Of a stretch of 13,856 nt of DNA, positions 6,046 to 12,531 are shown piece by piece. The translations under genes and the position numbers were made by a program. Within the stretch, counting starts at the first letter, position 1. Each line of letters opens with the position of its first letter. The notes under the pieces are model-generated. The model was not told where the DNA came from. It did not search any database and was given only the letters and a program-made list of their open reading frames with translations. Source of the stretch: a bacterium (GTDB lineage: Bacteria > Chlamydiota > Chlamydiia > Chlamydiales > Rhabdochlamydiaceae); the NCBI GenBank assembly GCA_021802305.1, contig JAKAAD010000017.1:1-13856 (forward strand), given 5' to 3'.

Positions 6046-7334
6046 TATCCCTTGTCTATCAAAGGTTTTCCCTTTTCATAATCGATCTTTTTCAGCAAAA
6101 GCCCTTCGGCACTAAATAATGTAGCTCTTCCTTTCCCTTCTTCAATGCGAGAGGCAGGAGATTTTTCTCCACGTTTGTAATATGTGCCTTCGATGAGGAG
6201 CCCATTTTCATATTCCTCACTGAGCATGAGATCACCATTTCTGTACCAAGCAAAGGCATATCCTTGCTTTTTGTTTTCCTGCATCTCCCATTGACTCTCT
6301 TGCACTCCATGGGGGTACCAAGTCTTTACCACTCCCTGGAGTTTGTCTTCATGCCAATGAAGGAGAAGTTTTGGCTGGGCTGCCGCTCCTTTTTCTACGC
6401 GGTAATACTCCCATTCTTCCCCTTCTTTTTTTCCCCCGATGATTTGATAGCAAGAATGGAGAGATCCATCTGCATGTAGTCGGCGAACGGTTCCTTCGGG
6501 CTTACCTGCCTTGTATTCCGTATATAAGGAAATCTTTCCCTCTGCAAATACAACGCGCTCTCCTGCTCCCCCTACAATTTCTGCACAACAATTTCCCGAT
6601 GCGTCAAAGTACACACCTTGTATCAATAGGCCGTGATCGTATTCCTCCACATAGCAAATATCCTTTGCGTTCCAATATGCAATCGCAGGACCATTTCTCT
6701 CTCCCTGCTCATAGCAAATTTCTTCAAGGATATTTCCCGACATATCGTATTCGCACAGTGTTCCATCGATTTTCCCCTCTTTATAAGGAATCACTTTTTG
6801 CAACGTCCCGTTGGGGAAATAATAGAGGGAAGTGGTATGCAGACTTCCCTTGTCATAGGGAATCTCCGCAATGAGGTGACCATATTCATCCCATACCCTA
6901 TTTGTGCCATCGAATACCCAGCTAAGTATGGCATTTTCTTGTAGATCAGCCATTCCTTCGATCACATGTGCTTCAATCTTTAGTTGTCCATTCGAATGCC
7001 ATTCGCGATAGATACCGTGCGCACGTCCATCCATCGCTTCTAGGTATTGCCAAATCTGGCCATTGTCGTGATAGGTCGTGATCTTTGTGGGACTTTGCCC
7101 TTGTTCATTTCTTCCATATACGCGAAGCACTTTTTTATACGGTTGGGGAGCAAGAAAATCATGGGAACGAAATGCTTGCAGCCGTTGCGTATTGCTGATC
7201 GTCTCCGAAAGTCCATTGCGATCGATGCATTGGATGCTTGAAAGGACGTTGCTTTGGTCCTTGGCCTCGCGCACGCAGGCCGAGAGGCATATGCTACATA
7301 AAATAAGAGCAAGGAATGCTTTTTTTGAAATCAT
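6045..7334 (-). CDS. lipoprotein with YwqK/MORN-2-type repeats
   Basis: The 429-aa protein begins with a lipoprotein signal: a hydrophobic core (FLALILCSICLSAC) with a lipobox-like LSAC and Cys20 as the likely lipidated residue. It should therefore be anchored to a membrane on the periplasmic side. The rest is a series of imperfect repeats of about 20-25 residues, such as TYHDNGQIWQY, REWHSNGQLKIEAH, YYFPNGTLQKVIPYKEGKIDG, RRLHADGSLHSCYQ, TWYPHGVQES and AWYRNGDLMLSEEYENG. These are typical of the MORN-2/YwqK family; the label antitoxin given to that family is not evidence of such a role here. The ATG overlaps the stop of the GspM-like gene as ATGA, and no Shine-Dalgarno sequence is seen, which suggests translational coupling. 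The function is inferred only from context: an accessory of the secretion or pilus platform encoded upstream. Confidence 0.8.
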   Translation of the reverse strand: MISKKAFLALILCSICLSACVREAKDQSNVLSSIQCIDRNGLSETISNTQRLQAFRSHDFLAPQPYKKVLRVYGRNEQGQSPTKITTYHDNGQIWQYLEAMDGRAHGIYREWHSNGQLKIEAHVIEGMADLQENAILSWVFDGTNRVWDEYGHLIAEIPYDKGSLHTTSLYYFPNGTLQKVIPYKEGKIDGTLCEYDMSGNILEEICYEQGERNGPAIAYWNAKDICYVEEYDHGLLIQGVYFDASGNCCAEIVGGAGERVVFAEGKISLYTEYKAGKPEGTVRRLHADGSLHSCYQIIGGKKEGEEWEYYRVEKGAAAQPKLLLHWHEDKLQGVVKTWYPHGVQESQWEMQENKKQGYAFAWYRNGDLMLSEEYENGLLIEGTYYKRGEKSPASRIEEGKGRATLFSAEGLLLKKIDYEKGKPLIDKG

Positions 7335-7906
7335 TTTCGGTACAAGATATTCATAGTAACTTCAAACACTTTTTCCTGTGAGTCCAAGGTTTTTTTTACC
7401 AATGTGCATTCCTGGATATAATAGGGAGAACTCTTTGGTGCACGCTCGTACGGCCATATCTCCACTCCTTCTACAGTAGCTAACCACCTCTTTAAGTCCT
7501 CTTCATCCATTTCCACAGGATGGAGTTGTTTTTTTTGTATCCAAAGACCGAGCGATTGTTCTTCAAAAGCCATTTGGTTCAACGCACTTGTTAAAAACTC
7601 CAATCGTTTCTCTTGCCAAGGGCTTCTTTCTATGTTTTCGAGCTTCTTGATTTCGTGAAAAAGGTTTTGCGTGGATACCAATTGCGTAGCCTTTGGCACA
7701 TCCTGCAATTGCGATTGTATATATTCTTGTTGCCAGCAAAGGTCTTGCCATCTTTGCTCGATTCGCCCCCAATGCATAAATGATTGAAAGAGGTACACAC
7801 CAAAGGCAACTGCAATGCCGATTGCAACCAAATCAATGATTTTGAATGGTAAACGCCGCTTTATAGGAAGGCGCTTGTGCTTCCCAAAGAATCGGTTTTG
7901 TCGCAT
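7331..7906 (-). CDS. GspM/PilO-like inner-membrane protein of a type II secretion platform
   Basis: The roughly 191-aa protein has a short, very basic cytoplasmic N-terminus (KHKRLPIKRRLPFK), one transmembrane helix (IIDLVAIGIAVAFGVYLF), then a helical segment (about 45-115) and a compact C-terminal periplasmic domain ending in EVTMNILYRK. This is the layout of GspM and PilO, which dimerise with GspL/PilN in the inner membrane. Sequence identity to named members is too low to be sure by eye, so the call rests on topology and on the GspL-like gene upstream. The start lies 74 bp inside that gene. A strong AAGGAG (7924-7919) precedes it, 12 nt from the ATG at 7906 and 9 nt from a TTG at 7909, which may be the real start. 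Its stop overlaps the lipoprotein start (ATGA). Confidence 0.6.
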   Translation of the reverse strand: MRQNRFFGKHKRLPIKRRLPFKIIDLVAIGIAVAFGVYLFQSFMHWGRIEQRWQDLCWQQEYIQSQLQDVPKATQLVSTQNLFHEIKKLENIERSPWQEKRLEFLTSALNQMAFEEQSLGLWIQKKQLHPVEMDEEDLKRWLATVEGVEIWPYERAPKSSPYYIQECTLVKKTLDSQEKVFEVTMNILYRK

Positions 7907-9164
7907 CAATAAATGGATCTCCTTGCCCTAGCGCTTGATGAAACTTCTCTGCACGCTCAGGGGCATCTGTTTTTAAAGTAATTTCAACGATCATCTTTCC
8001 CTTCTCAAGTCGGGTATGTACTTGCACAATTTCTATCTCCTTTTCGGACGCGCCTTCAGACATCGCAAGTTCTGGATGTGCACTCACCCATGCAAGTACC
8101 CATGCAACTTTAGGGCTTTTGGCAAGCAAAAGATGCTCCGCTTGCATGAGAAGCTCCTGCTCTCGTTCTGCAAAAACCGCATAGACATCGTCTTCTCCAC
8201 GCACATTTTTTCCTGTAGATTCTCGAATGGACGCAAGAAGCGGCTCTCTTCTTTTGTGAAGCACACCCTCCCCTCCTAGGATGACCAGCGCTAGACAAAG
8301 GAAAACGATGCTACACAGTGCGATGATTTCTCTTTTCTTGCGCACGCGGGCTTGCTTGGGAAGCGTTCTTTTTTGAGCCAATTGCACAGGGTACATCTCT
8401 GATGCGTACGCAAGTCCAATGGCTAAAATGTACTCAGATTCAATATCGAGCCGATGTGAGGACTCTCTATTTGATTGTAAGAGACATCCTTCGGGAATGT
8501 GTGGTTTCCCAAAAAATACGCGCGAAAGCTTCTCTACATTGCACTTTTTTTTCTCTTGGAGGAACCGGCAAATCTTTTGCTCTTCTTGCGCAAAAGATTC
8601 CCATCCTTGCATCGCATGCGCACAGCTTAACTCCCCATTTTGAACGTATATCCAAAAGGAATTCCCCTCCGCGAAATAGAAAGCGAGTAGCTCTTTTTTC
8701 TCTGCATAGAGATAGGTACACATGGCAAAGAGCGCGAGAGGTTGTGCAGTGACAAGGTCGGGAAATACCCCCAAATGCGCCCATTGTTCTAAATGCGCGC
8801 GTACTCGATCTTCTTTGGTTGCTAGAAGAGAAACACTGGTTCCTTCGCGCAAAGATACAAAATTCCACGCGCATACCATTGCATGATCTTCGAAAGCAGG
8901 AACTGCTTCTTCCCATGCAAATGGCAGGGCTGCTTTAAGTGTTCTTCCCTCTTTTAAGGGAAGTATTATTTTTCGCAAAAGCACAGCTTTTGTCGATAGC
9001 CCACTCACAAGAGAAACCCTTTTCCACGGTTTTAAAGAAAATTGTTGACGTATATCTACATGCTCATGAATAGACCATGTGTGGCAAGAAAGAACCCGGC
9101 CCTTTCGATCGACATGCGCTGCCTTAACTCTTTGATTTTCAATGAAAATCCCTATCACACTCAT
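7833..9164 (-). CDS. GspL-like protein (PilM-type actin fold plus PilN-like membrane part)
   Basis: The 443-aa protein combines two parts that are separate genes in type IV pilus systems. Residues 1-255 resemble PilM or the GspL cytoplasmic domain: start MSVIGIFIEN, VSGLSTKAVLLRKIILPL at 53-70, FAWEEAVPAFED at 82-93, and YILAIGLAYA at 245-254. A basic stretch (KKRE) leads into one transmembrane helix (about 281-299), and a coiled and periplasmic domain of about 140 residues follows, as in PilN. GspL links the cytoplasmic ATPase GspE to the inner-membrane platform, and that is the likely role here. A longer frame from 9251 would overlap yggT and add a non-homologous 29 residues. ATG 9164 fits the PilM-type N-terminus and has a weak AGAAG upstream. 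First gene of a three-gene, overlapping operon. Confidence 0.65.
   Translation of the reverse strand: MSVIGIFIENQRVKAAHVDRKGRVLSCHTWSIHEHVDIRQQFSLKPWKRVSLVSGLSTKAVLLRKIILPLKEGRTLKAALPFAWEEAVPAFEDHAMVCAWNFVSLREGTSVSLLATKEDRVRAHLEQWAHLGVFPDLVTAQPLALFAMCTYLYAEKKELLAFYFAEGNSFWIYVQNGELSCAHAMQGWESFAQEEQKICRFLQEKKKCNVEKLSRVFFGKPHIPEGCLLQSNRESSHRLDIESEYILAIGLAYASEMYPVQLAQKRTLPKQARVRKKREIIALCSIVFLCLALVILGGEGVLHKRREPLLASIRESTGKNVRGEDDVYAVFAEREQELLMQAEHLLLAKSPKVAWVLAWVSAHPELAMSEGASEKEIEIVQVHTRLEKGKMIVEITLKTDAPERAEKFHQALGQGDPFIDATKPILWEAQAPSYKAAFTIQNH
7919..7924 (-). promoter_or_regulatory. ribosome binding site of the GspM-like gene, inside the upstream gene
   Basis: AAGGAG on the - strand is the strongest Shine-Dalgarno match seen here. 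It lies within the last codons of the GspL-like gene and supports the long gene overlap as real. It stands 9 nt before TTG 7909 and 12 nt before ATG 7906. Confidence 0.5.
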
Positions 9165-9192
9165 AAGAAATGCTTCTTTTTGCGATTGCTCA

Positions 9193-9221
9193 TTGCTGAT
9201 TGCATGCAAATGCGGTAAAAT
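9193..9221 (+). promoter_or_regulatory. candidate promoter for yggT
   Basis: TTGCTG (9193-9198), a 17-bp spacer and TAAAAT (9216-9221) resemble a major-sigma promoter. Transcription would start near 9228, only a few bases before ATG 9231, leaving either a nearly leaderless message or use of the downstream ATG at 9273. Confidence 0.35.
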
Positions 9222-9230
9222 TATTGCACA

Positions 9231-9512
9231 ATGCTTGCTTTTCTTCCGCATCGACTTATCACGACATTAGACATGTTCTTTTACGTCTATTCGCTATTTT
9301 TGATCATTCGCATCGTGGGCTCATGGTTTCCTGCATTTGCCATGCATCGCTTTATGCGTTTCATCGCCTTTTACACAGATCCCGTTCTCAATCTTTTCCG
9401 CCGCGTGATTCCTCCCATTGGAGGAGTTCTCGATCTTAGTCCTCTCCTATGCTTCATTGCAATTGACGTTGTGAAGCACCTGCTTTTTTACCTTCTCTCT
9501 TTGGTGTTCTAA
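9231..9512 (+). CDS. yggT: YggT family membrane protein
   Basis: This small integral membrane protein has two hydrophobic helices: FYVYSLFLIIRIVGSWF, and LSPLLCFIAIDVV with the C-terminal hydrophobic tail. Between them is the family signature SWFP, then TDPVLNLFRRVIPPIGGVLDLSP. This is the single-copy YggT/YlmG form. The family has been linked to osmotic tolerance, cell division site and plastid biogenesis in other organisms, but its exact role is unclear. The frame from 9231 gives 93 aa. ATG 9273 gives 79 aa and matches the usual distance from start to SWFP, so it may be the real start; neither has a clear Shine-Dalgarno sequence. It diverges from the GspL-like gene and ends 2 bp from the stop of the opposing dipeptidase gene. 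Confidence 0.85.
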   Translation: MLAFLPHRLITTLDMFFYVYSLFLIIRIVGSWFPAFAMHRFMRFIAFYTDPVLNLFRRVIPPIGGVLDLSPLLCFIAIDVVKHLLFYLLSLVF

Positions 9513-9514
9513 CA

Positions 9515-10891
9515 TTAAATCGCATAATCCCCTAAAAGAGTTGCGATCGTTAGAAATCCTTGCTCGAGTTGTTTTAAGCTAAAATGTTCATTAGGCGCAT
9601 GAATATCATCTGTATCTAGTCCAACTCCAATGAGAACTGCCTCTGCACCGGAAGCTATTGCCAAATCATGGACAATTGGAACGGATGCGCCACAGAGTAT
9701 GCACTGCGCCGGCACTCCGAAAGCACTCTTCAATGCGCGCGTAGCTTCTTTCACAACTTTACTTGTAGGAGAGACGCGATACGCAGGCGCTCCATGCCCT
9801 TCTTCTATAGTCACTTTGAAGCCCTTAGGAGCCTTTGCGCGAAGGTATGCTGCAATAGCTTTCGCAATCGTTACAGGATCTTGATTGGGCACGAGGCGGC
9901 AAGAAATCTTTGCACGCGCTACAGATGGAATCACCGTTTTAAATCCCGAACCTGTGTAGCCTCCACTCATGCCATTCATTTCTAAAGTAGGCATGAACCA
10001 ATTCGATGTGACAAACCCCTGTTCTTCCCCTTCCGGACAAAAGGCGTGAACACCAAAATTTCGCGTATATGTTTCCCGATCAAAAGAGAGATCCAAACAA
10101 GCACGCTCTTCCTCAGAGATCTTCTGCACCGCATCGTAAAAACCGGGCACTTGAACACGCCCCGTTTCATCCCAAAGTTGTGCAAAGAGCGTGACGAATG
10201 CTCGATTAGGATTGAGTACAATTCCGCCATGAATCCCAGAGTGCAAATCCGCATTACTATTTTGCAATGCAATTTCCATCGTCATGATGCCTCGCACTCC
10301 AATCGTCACTGCCGGAGTATTTGGAGTCAACATGCCCGCATCAACGACAAAGAGGGCATCTGCACGTAACGCATCTCTATGCGTTTTGAGCGCTTCAAGA
10401 GTCCCGTGGCTCCCCGATTCCTCTTCGCCTTCGATGAAATACTTAATGTTTATTTTTTTTTCCTTGCCTAAGGATAAAAATGCACGCAAAGCTGCCATGA
10501 CATACATACATTGCCCTTTGTTATCTGCTGCACCCCTTGCATAGACAACTCCATTTTCTAGATGAGGTGAAAAAGGGTCGTGTTTCCAAAGTTCTATAGG
10601 ATCCACGGGTTGCACGTCATAGTGACTGTAGAGAAAAATCGTGGGGCAGTCGTTTCCAGCCTTATATTCTCCAAACACAACCGGATATCCCGATGTCTCC
10701 CAAAGAGAAGCTTGCATCCCCATCTGATTTAAATAGGAACAAACCCAATCCGCAGCACGCTTTGTCTCTTGTGCAAATGCAGGATCTGTACTCATGCTTT
10801 GAAAGCGCAAAAATGTACAATAATCTCTGAATAACACATCAAAGTGTTCGCGATACCATTTCTTGAGTGTATCCATGTGAAAAGAGGTCAT
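9515..10891 (-). CDS. M20 family dipeptidase / metallopeptidase
   Basis: This is a cytoplasmic zinc peptidase of the M20 family (ArgE/DapE/CPG2/carnosinase-like), which cleaves short peptides. Using ATG 10891 (458 aa), the metal-binding set is complete: His90 and Asp92 in LYSHYDVQP, Asp123 in GAADNKGQ, the Glu pair 156-157 in EGEEESGS, an Asp in VVDAGM, and a C-terminal His in DDIHAPNEHF. The lid or dimerisation domain occupies the middle, with HSGIHGG and a GSGFKTVIP segment. The length fits the PepV/Dug1-like dipeptidases rather than DapE. The frame is open to 10948, but that start would overlap the upstream small gene by 44 bp. ATG 10891 and ATG 10876 are both plausible, and neither has a good Shine-Dalgarno sequence. 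The substrate cannot be read from the sequence. Confidence 0.88.
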   Translation of the reverse strand: MTSFHMDTLKKWYREHFDVLFRDYCTFLRFQSMSTDPAFAQETKRAADWVCSYLNQMGMQASLWETSGYPVVFGEYKAGNDCPTIFLYSHYDVQPVDPIELWKHDPFSPHLENGVVYARGAADNKGQCMYVMAALRAFLSLGKEKKINIKYFIEGEEESGSHGTLEALKTHRDALRADALFVVDAGMLTPNTPAVTIGVRGIMTMEIALQNSNADLHSGIHGGIVLNPNRAFVTLFAQLWDETGRVQVPGFYDAVQKISEEERACLDLSFDRETYTRNFGVHAFCPEGEEQGFVTSNWFMPTLEMNGMSGGYTGSGFKTVIPSVARAKISCRLVPNQDPVTIAKAIAAYLRAKAPKGFKVTIEEGHGAPAYRVSPTSKVVKEATRALKSAFGVPAQCILCGASVPIVHDLAIASGAEAVLIGVGLDTDDIHAPNEHFSLKQLEQGFLTIATLLGDYAI

Positions 10892-10904
10892 GAAGCCCGT
10901 AGTG

Positions 10905-11120
10905 CTATGTATTGAAATCGCTATTTTTTTCAAACATCTGATGGGCATTTTCGATGAGATACGCAGCTAATGTATCCTCTCCTTCGTAAGTCATCTCTAC
11001 TTCCATCTTGCCCTTATTGCTCGGACGAGCACACGTAATCAAAATGTAACAAGCATTTTTATTTGTTAAAGTTTTATGCACTTCCTTGTGCAACTTATTC
11101 CATTTGCTTGTTTTTTGCAT
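10905..11120 (-). CDS. small conserved-looking hypothetical protein
   Basis: The 71-residue protein has a basic N-terminal half (TSKWNKLHKEVHKTL), a hydrophobic ACYILITCA segment too short for a typical membrane helix, and an acidic C-terminal half (GEDTLAAYLIENAHQMFE). No signal peptide is seen. The pattern resembles a compact alpha-beta cytoplasmic protein. I do not recognise the family, but codon use and position support a real gene: it is upstream of the dipeptidase gene, 13 bp from the preferred start, on the same strand. A TATAAA lies upstream on the - strand (around 11150) without a good -35 box. Confidence 0.55.
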   Translation of the reverse strand: MQKTSKWNKLHKEVHKTLTNKNACYILITCARPSNKGKMEVEMTYEGEDTLAAYLIENAHQMFEKNSDFNT

Positions 11121-11174
11121 GTTTTCTTGCTTTCATGACACAAAACAGATTTATACACAAATGAATTCAAAAAT

Positions 11175-11207
11175 GTCGAAACAGCACAACTTGAAAAGTT
11201 GTGCGAC
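11175..11207 (-). terminator. hairpin downstream of tRNA-Leu, probable terminator
   Basis: GCACAACTT (11184-11192), loop GAA and AAGTTGTGC (11196-11204) form a perfect 9-bp stem, flanked by GTCG/CGAC that can extend it. On the - strand it is followed by interrupted T runs (TGTTT, then ATTTTT). It begins about 40 nt after the tRNA 3' end. The T tract is weak, so it could instead be an attenuator ahead of the small gene at 10905-11120. Confidence 0.45.
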
Positions 11208-11245
11208 GCAGACGGGATCAAATGCTGTGGCTATCCGAAGAAAAG

Positions 11246-11327
11246 TGCGAGAGGGGGGACTCGAACCCCCACGAGTTTCCCCACTACCACCTCAAAGTAG
11301 CGCGTCTACCAATTCCGCCACCCCCGC
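11246..11327 (-). tRNA. tRNA-Leu (anticodon GAG)
   Basis: The 82-nt class II tRNA has acceptor strand GCGGGGG pairing with CTCTCGC (two G-U pairs), discriminator A, D-arm GGCGGAATTGGTAGACGC, anticodon stem CTACT/GGTAG with loop TTGAGGT (anticodon GAG, reading CUU/CUC), a long variable arm (TGGGGAAACTCG) and T-arm GGGGGTTCGAGTCCCCC. The long variable arm and A73 agree with leucine. CCA is not encoded: the sequence after the discriminator is CTTTTC. The gene is monocistronic between a candidate promoter and a hairpin. Confidence 0.93.
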
Positions 11328-11352
11328 GGGTATACAGGAAGAAGAAAAAAGT

Positions 11353-11381
11353 ATAGTACACGTCGAAGGATACCCTTGCAA
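11353..11381 (-). promoter_or_regulatory. promoter of tRNA-Leu
   Basis: On the - strand, TTGCAA (11381-11376), a 17-bp spacer and TACTAT (11358-11353) form a good major-sigma promoter. Its predicted start near 11346 is about 19 nt before the mature tRNA. Confidence 0.5.
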
Positions 11382-11404
11382 GTATTCCATGGTTTTTTTA
11401 TTGA
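11376..11404 (+). promoter_or_regulatory. candidate promoter of the RMD1-yidD-pheT operon
   Basis: TTGCAA (11376-11381) is its own reverse complement. On the + strand it is followed, after 17 bp, by TATTGA (11399-11404). Transcription would start near 11411, shortly before ATG 11426. The same -35 box would serve the tRNA gene on the other strand. Confidence 0.3.
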
Positions 11405-11425
11405 AAAATCGCATAAAATTTGGGT

Positions 11426-12298
11426 ATGGACGCAAAAACAATTTTTCAATCTTCGACTTCTGAATCCACGGAAAAACCTTCCTTCCAAGATATTAGCGGC
11501 ACATCGCGTTGTACAGCATACTGCACGGCTTCTAACTACGATATTCCTCGTCTATTTCAATATGTACAGCGGTTGGGAGCCGCGCATCTTTTTCGCAATG
11601 CCGCTTACATTCAGCTCAAAGAAGATGGAAAAATCAAAGGAGACATTTTTGTTTTTGCCTATGGAAGTTGCGTCTTTTGGGGTTTTTCTGAAGAAGACGA
11701 AAAAGAAATCTTACACTCTTTCAAAGAATTTGAGCGTGAATCCATTGCGAAATCTGAATGCGAAGAATTTACATTCACGTACGGCGACATCATGAAAATT
11801 GAAGAAGGGGAAATCTTCTTGCACAACAAAGACCCCTTTACTCGCCTTGCCATTTCGCATGGACTTGCACAATCTTCAAAACTCACGACATTTGAAGAAA
11901 TCATTCAAAAGACGATTGATAACACGCACCATCTCCCCATACGCCTCGCAAAAAAAGGAAAAATCCATTTGGCAAGAAAAGAAATTTCTCAAAAAATGGG
12001 TGAAATCTTTATTGAGAGAAATTTCATTAATCTTCATAGCGAAATGCTCGATACGCCAGAATTTTTTTGGGAGTATCGCGAACTCGAACCCTTTTACCAC
12101 AAAACCGTACACTACTTAGATGTCAATAAGCGCGTCGAAGTGTTAAACAAACGCTTAAACATCGTACACGAATTATTCGAGATCCTTTCCAATGAACTGA
12201 ACCATCAACACCTATCAAGACTCGAGATCATCATCATCTTTCTCATTAGCATTGAAGTCATCCTCAACTTACTTCGAGACCTTTTTCATCTTATTTAA
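11426..12298 (+). CDS. RMD1/YagE family (DUF155) membrane-anchored protein
   Basis: The roughly 290-aa protein has the features of the RMD1/DUF155 family: an N-terminal domain with GDIFVFAYGSCVFWGF, a helical middle, and the conserved C-terminal block DTPEFFWEYRELEPFYH, YLDVNKRVEVLNKRL and LNHQHLSRLE. One C-terminal transmembrane helix follows (IIIIFLISIEVILNLL), so it is tail-anchored with the main body in the cytoplasm. Relatives include yeast Rmd1/Rmd8 and mitochondrial RMND1, which is linked to mitochondrial translation. The role in bacteria is unknown. The frame opens at TTG 11420, but ATG 11426 is the natural start. It is coupled to yidD through a TAATG overlap. As I recall, the same neighbours occur in Chlamydia. 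Confidence 0.85.
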   Translation: MDAKTIFQSSTSESTEKPSFQDISGTSRCTAYCTASNYDIPRLFQYVQRLGAAHLFRNAAYIQLKEDGKIKGDIFVFAYGSCVFWGFSEEDEKEILHSFKEFERESIAKSECEEFTFTYGDIMKIEEGEIFLHNKDPFTRLAISHGLAQSSKLTTFEEIIQKTIDNTHHLPIRLAKKGKIHLARKEISQKMGEIFIERNFINLHSEMLDTPEFFWEYRELEPFYHKTVHYLDVNKRVEVLNKRLNIVHELFEILSNELNHQHLSRLEIIIIFLISIEVILNLLRDLFHLI

Positions 12299-12531
12299 TG
12301 CGTACGCTATTTGTTCGCCTGGTACAGGGCTATCAGCTTTTTTTTGGTGCTTTCGTCGGCAACTGCTGTCGCTTCTATCCTTCTTGTAGCGATTACTCCA
12401 TTGCCGTCATCTCGCGATTCGGCGTATGGAAAGGAATGTGGCTTACGAGTAAGCGTCTTTTGAAATGCCATCCATGGCATCCAGGAGGCATTGATTTTCC
12501 TCCAGAGATGGATCATAATCATCCGCAATGA
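12298..12531 (+). CDS. yidD: membrane protein insertion efficiency factor YidD
   Basis: The 77-aa protein carries the family signature: a hydrophobic amphipathic N-terminus (VRLVQGYQLFFGAF), CCRFYPSCSDYS with conserved cysteines, then LLKCHPWHPGGIDFPP. YidD assists insertion of inner-membrane proteins by the Sec/YidC system. In many bacteria it lies between rnpA and yidC; here it sits between an RMD1 gene and pheT. Its ATG overlaps the upstream TAA (TAATG), and its TGA overlaps the pheT ATG (ATGA). The length is typical. Confidence 0.95.
   Translation: MRTLFVRLVQGYQLFFGAFVGNCCRFYPSCSDYSIAVISRFGVWKGMWLTSKRLLKCHPWHPGGIDFPPEMDHNHPQ

Noticed and set aside
6045..7334. Toxin-antitoxin role for the YwqK-repeat protein
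   Set aside because: The family name is historical; there is no toxin gene nearby and the protein has a lipoprotein signal, unlike an antitoxin.
8467..8916. - strand ORF of 149 aa within the GspL-like gene
   Set aside because: It is an out-of-frame shadow rich in Arg, Ser and Cys; the overlapping frame has PilM/GspL features.
9165..9251. 29-residue N-terminal extension of the GspL-like protein
   Set aside because: It would overlap yggT and its promoter, and PilM-type proteins start at the MSVIGI segment; ATG 9164 preferred.
10892..10948. N-terminal extension of the M20 peptidase to 10948
   Set aside because: It overlaps the small gene at 10905-11120 and adds residues not typical of the family.
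11086..11463. + strand ORF of 125 aa crossing the tRNA gene
   Set aside because: It translates through the hairpin and the antisense of tRNA-Leu; not coding.
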